64,000 bases of DNA from Halomonas urumqiensis (lineage in GTDB: Bacteria; Pseudomonadota; Gammaproteobacteria; Pseudomonadales; Halomonadaceae): positions 45,208 to 109,207 of the forward strand of contig NZ_PYUD01000008.1 of assembly GCF_003028575.1 (NCBI RefSeq), given 5' to 3'. Under the pieces are notes generated by a model. It was not told where the DNA came from. It saw nothing but the letters and a program-made list of their open reading frames with translations, and searched no databases. The position numbers were made by a program, and so were the translations under genes. Within the stretch, counting starts at the first letter, position 1. Every line of letters starts with the position of its first letter. Shown here in pieces: positions 57,780 through 64,000 of the stretch.

Positions 57780-58151
57780 TTACTTGAGCTCCACGCTCGC
57801 GCCGGCTTCTTCCAGCTTGGCCTTGGCCGCTTCCGCGTCGTCCTTGGACAAGCCTTCCTTGATGGTCGCAGGAGCGCCGTCGACGGCACCCTTGGCTTCC
57901 TTCAGACCCAGGCCAGTGATCTCGCGAACCACCTTGATCACGTTGACCTTCTTCTCGCCAGCAGCGGTCAGAACAACGTCGAATTCAGTCTGCTCTTCCT
58001 CGACAGCAGCTTCACCGCCGCCCGGGCCAGCCACAACAGCTGCCGCGGCGGAAACGCCGAACTTCTCTTCCATCGCTTCGATCAGCTCGACGACTTCCAT
58101 TACGGACATGTCGGCGACGGCGTTGATGATGTCTTCTTTGGTCAGTGCCAT
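57780..58151 (-). CDS. rplL: 50S ribosomal protein L7/L12
   Basis: 123 residues from ATG 58151 ([20 protein letters not shown]), with an AGGAA site. Alanine/glycine hinge around [20 protein letters not shown], then the C-terminal factor-binding domain [20 protein letters not shown]. Forms the L10-anchored stalk that recruits translation GTPases. Confidence 0.97.
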   Translation of the reverse strand: MALTKEDIINAVADMSVMEVVELIEAMEEKFGVSAAAAVVAGPGGGEAAVEEEQTEFDVVLTAAGEKKVNVIKVVREITGLGLKEAKGAVDGAPATIKEGLSKDDAEAAKAKLEEAGASVELK

Positions 58152-58241
58152 TGTCACAGTTCCTAACTTTGCGGGAGCCCCGGTTTACCGGTGGCTCGAG
58201 GATTCAATGTTCGATTCGGGCTACGCAGCAAGGTTCGCCGA

Positions 58242-58745
58242 TCAGGCGGCTTCTTCCTGCTTCTGGTCGCGCAGCGCAGCGAGGGTACGAACCAGCTTGC
58301 CGGCGGAAGCCTCCTTCATGACGGACATCAGCTTGGCGATGGCTTCGTCATAGGTCGGCAGGCTTGCCAGGCGGTCGATATCGGCAGCCGGGATCAACTC
58401 ACCTTCATAGGCCAGCGCCTTGACTTCGAAGTTCTTCTCGTCCTTCGCGAAATCCTTGAACAGACGGGCGGCAGCGCCCGGGTGCTCGGTGGAAAACGCC
58501 AGCAGAGTCGGACCTACGAAGCTGTCATTCAGGCACTCCCACTGAGTGCCAGACAGGGCGCGACGTGCCAGGGTGTTGCGAACAACACGCAGCTGGACGC
58601 CATTCTCGCGTGCCTGCTTACGCAGACCGGTCATCTTCTCGACCGTGACGCCACGAGAATCGGCAACTACGACGGAGAGCGCATCCTTGGCCGCTTCACT
58701 GACCTCGGCAACAATTGCCTTCTTGCCTTCGAGTGCTAGTGGCAC
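58242..58745 (-). CDS. rplJ: 50S ribosomal protein L10
   Basis: 167 residues from GTG 58745 ([20 protein letters not shown]), which follows an AAGGAG site by 8 bases; a longer frame to 58799 is open but lacks L10 similarity. [20 protein letters not shown] is typical. Anchors the L7/L12 stalk and autoregulates the operon in E. coli. Confidence 0.96.
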   Translation of the reverse strand: MPLALEGKKAIVAEVSEAAKDALSVVVADSRGVTVEKMTGLRKQARENGVQLRVVRNTLARRALSGTQWECLNDSFVGPTLLAFSTEHPGAAARLFKDFAKDEKNFEVKALAYEGELIPAADIDRLASLPTYDEAIAKLMSVMKEASAGKLVRTLAALRDQKQEEAA

Positions 58746-59028
58746 AGTGATCACTCCTTCGTGCCGGAACCTCGCGATGAGGACTCCGGTGGTTACCATC
58801 TCCTTCGCGACGATACCGAGGCATCGGCGCGAAGGTCCTGGGTGATGGTGCTCACCAGAAACCTGGCGGCCACACCATCTGCGCAGGCCACCCCGAAGGG
58901 ATGATTAAGCCACCCCATGCAACCAGGCGGCACCTGCGGTCTTTGACGGTGCCCCGCCGGCGAGTCTTGTCTCGACACGGGGACCGCAAAGTTCATGCTA
59001 CAAACCCGTACCACTCACACGCTGGTCT
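58746..59028 (-). promoter_or_regulatory. rplJ leader region (L10-L12 control)
   Basis: A 283-bp spacer between rplA and rplJ with long self-complementary parts, for example GCGGTCCCCGTGTCGAGAC and partners around 58930-58990. The L10 leader motif is widespread upstream of rplJ, so an autoregulatory RNA is likely; the consensus was not traced in detail. The TGGTC-TGAA-GACCA hairpin at the rplA stop lies at its right end. Confidence 0.5.
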
Positions 59029-59721
59029 TCAGACCAGAGCCGAGTGGTCCACGGTGATACCCGGGCCCATGGTGGTGGACAGGGTAATCTTCTTCAAATA
59101 GATGCCCTTGGAAGTACTCGGCTTGAGCCGCTTCAGGTCGGAAACCAGCGCTTCCAGGTTGCCCTGGATGGCGGTTGAGTCGAAATCGACCTTGCCAAGG
59201 GTAGTGTGAATAATGCCGTTCTTGTCGGTGCGGAAGCGCACCTGACCCGCCTTGGCATTCTTCACCGCAGTGGCGACATCAGGCGTCACGGTGCCAACCT
59301 TGGGGTTCGGCATCAGGCCGCGCGGGCCAAGAATCTGACCCAGTTGCCCGACCACACGCATGGCATCCGGCGAGGCAATGACCACGTCGAAATCCATCTG
59401 GCCTTTCTTGACCTGCTCGGCAAGGTCGTCCATACCGACGATGTCGGCACCCGCTTCCTTGGCTGCATCGGCGTTGGCACCCTGGGTAAAGACGGCAACA
59501 CGCACGTCCTTGCCAGTACCGTTGGGCATGACGGTGGCGCCGCGCACGACCTGGTCGGATTTACGCGGATCGACACCCAGATTGATCGCGACGTCCAAGG
59601 ATTCCTTGAACTTAACGGTGGACAGCTCGGAAAGCAGTGCCACGGCATCTTCCAGGGAGTAGGTCTTGGTCGCATCAACCTTTTCGCGAATCAGCTGCGC
59701 GCGCTTGGAAAGCTTGGCCAT
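59029..59721 (-). CDS. rplA: 50S ribosomal protein L1
   Basis: 230 residues from ATG 59721 ([20 protein letters not shown]); the TTG at 59727 is not needed. [20 protein letters not shown] is the L1 signature. Forms the L1 stalk at the E site and represses rplKA in E. coli. Starts 2 bp after the rplK stop. Confidence 0.97.
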   Translation of the reverse strand: MAKLSKRAQLIREKVDATKTYSLEDAVALLSELSTVKFKESLDVAINLGVDPRKSDQVVRGATVMPNGTGKDVRVAVFTQGANADAAKEAGADIVGMDDLAEQVKKGQMDFDVVIASPDAMRVVGQLGQILGPRGLMPNPKVGTVTPDVATAVKNAKAGQVRFRTDKNGIIHTTLGKVDFDSTAIQGNLEALVSDLKRLKPSTSKGIYLKKITLSTTMGPGITVDHSALV

Positions 59722-59723
59722 GA

Positions 59724-60155
59724 TCAAAGACCCTCCACGTTCAGGCCCATGCTGCGGGCACTACCTGCAATGGTACGCACAGCGGCGTCGAGATCGGCAG
59801 CCGTCAGATCCGGCTCCTTAGTATGGGCGATCTCTTCGAGCTGCTCGCGGGTCACGGTGCCGACCTTCTTCTTGTTCGGCTCACCAGAGCCGGACTTGAT
59901 GCCAGCCGCTTTCTTCAGCAGGACCGCGGCGGGCGGGGTCTTGGTGATGAACGTGAAGCTGCGATCGGAATAGACGGTGATGACCACGGGAGTCGGCAGA
60001 CCCGGCTCGATGTCCTGAGTGGCCGCATTGAAGGCCTTGCAGAACTCCATGATGTTAACACCGTGCTGACCCAGCGCGGGGCCCACGGGGGGACTCGGAT
60101 TGGCTTTGCCAGCTGCAACCTGCAGCTTGATGTAAGCCTGTACTTTCTTGGCCAT
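59724..60155 (-). CDS. rplK: 50S ribosomal protein L11
   Basis: 143 residues; [20 protein letters not shown] start with the [20 protein letters not shown] motif that contacts thiostrepton-binding rRNA. Also required for RelA activation during amino acid starvation. Confidence 0.98.
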   Translation of the reverse strand: MAKKVQAYIKLQVAAGKANPSPPVGPALGQHGVNIMEFCKAFNAATQDIEPGLPTPVVITVYSDRSFTFITKTPPAAVLLKKAAGIKSGSGEPNKKKVGTVTREQLEEIAHTKEPDLTAADLDAAVRTIAGSARSMGLNVEGL

Positions 60156-60243
60156 ATTGGACTCCAGTTGGGTAATAGCGCCTTGCGGCTCCCCGGTTAC
60201 GCGGCCGACTCGTCGACCGCCTTACAGACGTCAGGGCGAGTGG

Positions 60244-60777
60244 CTACTCCTTCTCGACCTGCGCAAATTCAAGCTCGACAGGCGTTGCACGCCCAAAGAT
60301 CAACACACTGACCTGGACACGGCTCTTGTCGTAGTTCACCTCTTCGACCACGCCATTGAAGTCGGCGAAAGGCCCATCGATGACACGCACCGACTGGCCT
60401 GGCTCGAAGAGCGTCTTCGGCCGCGGCTTGTCCGTACCATCCTGGACGCGCCGAAGGATGGCATCGGCCTCTTTTTGGGAGATGGGTGCCGGCTTCTCCT
60501 TGGTACCGCCGATGAAGCCCATGACACGCGGCGTTTCATTTACCAGGTGCCAGGTCTCATCCTCCATCTCCATCTCGACCAGCACGTAGCCGGGATAGAA
60601 CTTCCGCTCACTCTTGCGGCGCTTGCCGTCACGCACCTCGACGACTTCTTCGGTCGGCACCAGGATTTCGCCGAAGCGGTCTTCCATGCCGTACATCTTC
60701 ACGCGCTCGATCAACGAGCGCATGACATGCTTCTCGAAGCCGGAGTAGGCGTGCACGACGTACCAACGCTTGGACAT
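60244..60777 (-). CDS. nusG: Transcription termination/antitermination factor NusG
   Basis: 177 residues from ATG 60777 ([20 protein letters not shown]), with an AGGAG site 8 bp after secE. NGN domain (about 1-120) with [20 protein letters not shown], and C-terminal KOW domain [20 protein letters not shown]. Binds RNA polymerase, Rho and S10. The open frame extends upstream to 60837 without NusG similarity. Confidence 0.97.
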   Translation of the reverse strand: MSKRWYVVHAYSGFEKHVMRSLIERVKMYGMEDRFGEILVPTEEVVEVRDGKRRKSERKFYPGYVLVEMEMEDETWHLVNETPRVMGFIGGTKEKPAPISQKEADAILRRVQDGTDKPRPKTLFEPGQSVRVIDGPFADFNGVVEEVNYDKSRVQVSVLIFGRATPVELEFAQVEKE

Positions 60778-60785
60778 GAGAGCTC

Positions 60786-61154
60786 CTAACCAATGACGCC
60801 GGACATCGCCCAGCCAAGTAGGGTGTCGATCAGCCACAGCATCAGACCGACCACCAGCACGGCAACCAGAACAATGGCCGTGGTCTGAACGGTCTCAGGG
60901 CGCGTCGGCCAGACCACGCGCTGAATTTCTTTCTTTGCATTCCTGGCCAGCTCGACGAGCTCACGTCCCTTGCCAGTCGTCAGCGCCACCAGCGCCGCTC
61001 CGGCACTGAGCGCGACAACGCCCAGGACTCGGTACAACAGGGCCTGGTCGGCGAAGTAGGTATTGCCGACAACTGCAAGAACCAGCAGAGTAACGACAAC
61101 CGCCCACTTGAGCCCGTCATGGCGCGACTCCTGCACCTCGGCGCTATGCTTCAT
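60786..61154 (-). CDS. secE: Preprotein translocase subunit SecE
   Basis: 122 residues from ATG 61154, GAGGAG 10 bases upstream. Three membrane segments (about 15-35, 42-62, 90-115) as in the long gammaproteobacterial SecE, with the conserved [20 protein letters not shown]. Clamps SecY. Followed by nusG. Confidence 0.95.
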   Translation of the reverse strand: MKHSAEVQESRHDGLKWAVVVTLLVLAVVGNTYFADQALLYRVLGVVALSAGAALVALTTGKGRELVELARNAKKEIQRVVWPTRPETVQTTAIVLVAVLVVGLMLWLIDTLLGWAMSGVIG

Positions 61155-61225
61155 GAAAACGAGACTCCTCAGGCGCGGCAATCGAAACGTGAAATTTTAC
61201 GGGATCTCGCCAGCCTGGGGAAGAC

Positions 61226-61301
<76 letters not shown>

Positions 61302-61418
61302 GTAACTGCTTCATCACTACCCTTTGCGGGAAAGCCGAACAACAGCGGGCGCCATGATAGCGAAAGCCGCTCTGCCTGGCAACCCCTGCGCCGCGCAACC
61401 ACCACGACCCAGAAAGAA

Positions 61419-61442
61419 AAAGGCGAGCCTTGGCTCGCCTTT
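61419..61442 (-). terminator. Rho-independent terminator after tRNA-Thr
   Basis: AAAGGCGAGCC (61419-61429) pairs with GGCTCGCCTTT (61432-61442); on the minus strand a T-rich run follows. It lies directly after tRNA-Thr, so the tRNA-Tyr-Gly-Thr transcript probably ends here and tRNA-Trp/secE may need their own promoter. Confidence 0.85.
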
Positions 61443-61449
61443 CCCAATG

Positions 61450-61524
61450 TGGAGCTCATGGACGGATTTGAACCGTCGACCTCACCCTTACCAAGGGTGT
61501 GCTCTACCCCTGAGCTACATGAGC
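61450..61524 (-). tRNA. tRNA-Thr (anticodon GGT)
   Basis: 75 nt with encoded CCA. Acceptor GCTCATG pairs with CATGAGC; anticodon stem CACCC/GGGTG around TTGGTAA; T arm with GGTTCAAATCC. Confidence 0.96.
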
Positions 61525-61560
61525 ACGACTCGAGATATCACACGAACTTCATGAGATATC

Positions 61561-61634
<74 letters not shown>

Positions 61635-61684
61635 CTACCCACTCTTGCGGCCTTTACCCGCTGGATTAAGCGGCGACCAGAATC

Positions 61685-61768
<84 letters not shown>

Positions 61769-61779
61769 AGTGGCGGCAA

Positions 61780-61807
61780 ATTCTACCACCTCAATGTTCG
61801 ATGTCAA
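61780..61807 (-). promoter_or_regulatory. Promoter of the tRNA cluster
   Basis: TTGACA (61807-61802) and TAGAAT (61785-61780) on the minus strand, spacer 16 bp, 11 bp before tRNA-Tyr. Confidence 0.75.
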
Positions 61808-61886
61808 GTATCTGTTTTATCAGCGATCTTAACCGGGTGCACAACAGCTCGTTGAAGCGCTTCCCTGACGAACGCGGCGAATTGTG

Positions 61887-62726
61887 TCAAAGCAGCATGG
61901 AAAATGCAAGGCCTGCCCGAATCTTTTCCAATGACACCGGGACGGGCACATAGGGCGCGCCAGACATGCGTCCTGCGCGTTCCGCAGCCGTCAGCGGAAA
62001 ACAGGCCTCAAGCCCGCCATAGACCATGTCCGGCCATACCGCGTGTGGTACCTGTATGCCCCGAGATACCACCCGAGCATCCCCGCCGGTCATCAACAGC
62101 GGCAAGGCTACCCCTTCGGTATCGCAGACTTCAGCGTAAACCCGGTTGATGGCACTGACAGCCGCCATGTAAATTCCATGATTGACCGCCTCGACCGTCC
62201 GCCGGCCGGGAGCAAGCAGCTCTTCTGCTTCACTATCGGGGTCAATCGCCACATTGCGGGTACCAAGCTTCAGGCTTTCTTTCATCAACCGCAGGCCCGG
62301 CAAGATGTATCCCCCGAGATGGCGACCGCCTGGCAGCACGAAGTCGATGGTGATCGCACTGCCACAATCTACCGCACAGCAGCCGCCTGCCAACTGGTAG
62401 CCGGCCAGCGCGCCCATCCAGCGATCCACCCCCAGCCGCTCTGGCTCCTTATAACCATTGATGACCCCCAGTGCCTCTGGTGCCGAATGCGCAACATGCA
62501 CCGCCCCGACTTTGCGGCGCAAAAGACTTACTGTCTCCTGCAGCACGGTCTTGCGTGCCACGCTGGAGATTCGCACGGCCTCGACCACGTCGAGATCGGG
62601 AATGTCAGAACCTGGGCGCCACTCTTCACGCGTCCACACCGCTCCACGCGAACGGATCTCGCTACTGTTGGCATCCTTGAGGCGCCACTTGGACAGGGTG
62701 TTGCCGATATCCAGGTCCAGAATCAT
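61887..62726 (-). CDS. coaX: Type III pantothenate kinase
   Basis: 279 residues. Phosphorylates pantothenate, the first step of CoA synthesis; the type III (CoaX) enzyme lacks feedback inhibition by CoA. ASKHA fold: phosphate-binding LDLDIGNTLSKWRL at the N-terminus, then GVDRWMGALAGYQL (about 100), CAVDCGSAITIDFV (about 118) and GGYILPGLRLMKESL. The start overlaps the birA stop (ATGA); birA-coaX is a common pair in Pseudomonas and relatives. Confidence 0.95.
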   Translation of the reverse strand: MILDLDIGNTLSKWRLKDANSSEIRSRGAVWTREEWRPGSDIPDLDVVEAVRISSVARKTVLQETVSLLRRKVGAVHVAHSAPEALGVINGYKEPERLGVDRWMGALAGYQLAGGCCAVDCGSAITIDFVLPGGRHLGGYILPGLRLMKESLKLGTRNVAIDPDSEAEELLAPGRRTVEAVNHGIYMAAVSAINRVYAEVCDTEGVALPLLMTGGDARVVSRGIQVPHAVWPDMVYGGLEACFPLTAAERAGRMSGAPYVPVPVSLEKIRAGLAFSMLL

Positions 62727-63706
62727 TGGCGAGCACGCACGCTGACTTCTCCTCCCGCGATACTGAGTCGTCTTTCACCCTGCCGCACCCAGAGATTCCC
62801 CGAGACATCCACGCCCTCCGCCACCGCGGCCTCACGCTCACTCCCGCGCAGAATATCAACCACCTGCCCGGCATAGGCGTGGCGGGCATTCCAACGCTCC
62901 TGCCATCCAGCGAAGCCGAATTGTTCAAAACTCGCAAGCAACTCCAGCAGAGATTCGATCAGTTCTACCGCCAGGGTATTTCGCGAAAGTCCTGGCGCCT
63001 GATCATGGACTGCAGCCACCGGCTGATCGATACCGGCGCGAAATTCGTCGGGAAGGTCGATATTGATGCCCGTTCCAAGCACCACCTCACATGGCCCCGC
63101 CGCATCACCACTGACCTCGACCAGAATGCCCGCAAGCTTGCCGAGCTGCCCATTATCACTTTCGAGCAACACATCATTGGGCCACTTGAGTCTCGCTTTC
63201 ACACCATGCCGCTCCAATACCTCAGCAAGCACCACGCCGATCGCCAGACTCAACCCCTCGAGAACCGCCACACCGCCTTCAAAGCGCCACCCTGCCGACA
63301 GCATCAAGGTGCGCCCCCACGGTGTGGTCCATACGCGACCACGCCGGCCGCGACCAGCACTTTGCTGCTCTACCAGGCACACCTCACCATGCCCTGCACC
63401 CTGCTCGAATCTCTCGCGAAGAAAAGCGTTGCTGGAAGGCAACGTCTCTTCGACAAACAAGCGCACCAGATGCAAACGCGATTCTCGCGACAATTCAGAC
63501 ACAATGAGGCTGCCATCGAGAAGTTCCAGTGGCTCCGCCAAGCGATATCCCTGCCCCTTCACCGCCTGCATGGCGATCCCCAGGGACTCAAGCTTCCTCA
63601 ACTGCTTCCACACCGCTGCCCGGGACACACCCAGTCGCTCCCCGAGCTGCTCCCCGGAATGGAATTCACCATCGCTCAACAGGCGGATCAAATCTCCGAT
63701 GGTCAT
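62723..63706 (-). CDS. birA: Bifunctional biotin-[acetyl-CoA-carboxylase] ligase / biotin operon repressor BirA
   Basis: 327 residues with an N-terminal winged helix (about 1-60: SGEQLGERLGVSRAAVWKQL), the catalytic GRGRRGRVWTTPWG loop (about 118), KWPNDVLLE (about 178) and a C-terminal SH3-like domain. Attaches biotin to carrier proteins and may repress biotin genes. It would modify the carrier encoded at 22916-23437 as well as the housekeeping AccB. A weak -10 box (TAGAAT, minus strand 63739-63734) lies 28 bp upstream. Confidence 0.96.
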   Translation of the reverse strand: MTIGDLIRLLSDGEFHSGEQLGERLGVSRAAVWKQLRKLESLGIAMQAVKGQGYRLAEPLELLDGSLIVSELSRESRLHLVRLFVEETLPSSNAFLRERFEQGAGHGEVCLVEQQSAGRGRRGRVWTTPWGRTLMLSAGWRFEGGVAVLEGLSLAIGVVLAEVLERHGVKARLKWPNDVLLESDNGQLGKLAGILVEVSGDAAGPCEVVLGTGINIDLPDEFRAGIDQPVAAVHDQAPGLSRNTLAVELIESLLELLASFEQFGFAGWQERWNARHAYAGQVVDILRGSEREAAVAEGVDVSGNLWVRQGERRLSIAGGEVSVRARQ

Positions 63707-63827
63707 GCTTACGCCCCAGACGGGAAAGCCATCATTCTAGCGGATGCGCACTGCCCCCGGAAACGCCACAGACCAAAGTCCCACCAGGAAATACCCACCA
63801 ATCGCCAGACCAGCTTGGCAAAAACGC

Positions 63828-63863
63828 AAAAGGCCCCGAGCGCGTGAGCGCTCGGGGCCTTTT
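63828..63863 (-). terminator. rRNA operon terminator
   Basis: AAAAGGCCCCGAGCGC (63828-63843) pairs with GCGCTCGGGGCCTTTT (63848-63863), loop GTGA. It follows the 5S gene by 13 bp on the minus strand. Confidence 0.92.
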
Positions 63864-63876
63864 ACTGGGTATTAGG

Positions 63877-63994
63877 TGCCTGACGATGACCTACTCTCGC
63901 ATGGGGAAACCCCACACTACCATCGGCGCTAAGCGGTTTCACTGCTGAGTTCGGCATGGGATCAGGTGGTTCACGCTCGCTATGGTCGTCAGGC
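63877..63994 (-). rRNA. rrf: 5S ribosomal RNA
   Basis: About 118 nt; the minus strand begins GCCTGACGACCATAGCGAG, contains ACCTGATCCCATGCCGAACT, and ends GGTCATCGTCAGGC, which pairs with the 5' end. It marks the end of an rrn operon whose 23S and 16S genes lie beyond the right edge. Confidence 0.96.
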
Positions 63995-64000
63995 GAAAAG

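Overview
The window looks like a chromosomal segment of a high-GC, aerobic gammaproteobacterium, most likely in or near the Halomonadaceae (Halomonas or Chromohalobacter type). This rests on FabA/FabB fatty acid synthesis, a Pseudomonas/Halomonas-like ssb - MFS - uvrA block, and a complete gammaproteobacterial ribosomal superoperon with gammaproteobacterial-looking proteins. The genus is an inference; no database search was possible.

Layout. (1) 1-3856, plus strand: the end of an operon with an FAD amine oxidase-like protein (cut by the window edge), a DUF1365 protein, a cyclopropane-fatty-acid-synthase-like methyltransferase and a DUF2878 membrane protein; probably membrane lipid modification. 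(2) 3803-5674, minus: a PAS-GGDEF-EAL c-di-GMP protein with a degenerate GGDEF site. (3) 5929-7675: fabA-fabB, the anaerobic-type unsaturated fatty acid pair, with two operator-like repeats upstream; convergent to a PlsC-like acyltransferase and a RmlD-like protein. (4) 9.4-10.1 kb: a gene-poor stretch with a broken small ORF that ends in an SSB C-terminus-like tail and carries a 16-bp tandem duplication. (5) 10.1-19.7 kb: accessory catabolic region with a FadL-like outer membrane channel, a TetR regulator, a DUF4334 protein, and a tightly coupled five-gene minus-strand operon: Baeyer-Villiger-type monooxygenase, GMC oxidoreductase, acyl-CoA ligase, esterase, aldehyde dehydrogenase. Together these could turn a ketone into an ester, split it, oxidise the alcohol to an acid and activate the acid with CoA. 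(6) 20.4-25.0 kb: a clearly AT-richer island (about 40-45% GC in lines counted by hand, against about 63% in uvrA) with a three-subunit biotin-dependent carboxylase and an orphan TRAP-type receptor, probably acquired horizontally. (7) 25.3-30.4 kb: ssb, a YajR-like MFS transporter, uvrA.

(8) 30.6-64.0 kb, all minus strand, so transcribed from right to left: 5S rRNA (end of an rrn operon), birA-coaX, tRNA-Tyr, tRNA-Gly, tRNA-Thr, tRNA-Trp, secE-nusG-rplKA-rplJL-rpoBC, the str operon (rpsL-rpsG-fusA-tuf), then the S10, spc and alpha operons down to rplQ with a strong terminator. Near-consensus promoters sit upstream of rpsJ, rpsL and the tRNA cluster. This half is canonical; its peculiarity is the absence of a second tuf gene between tRNA-Thr and tRNA-Trp, where a terminator is found.

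The most interesting accessory material is the Baeyer-Villiger operon, the AT-rich carboxylase/TRAP-receptor island, and the broken SSB-tail ORF.
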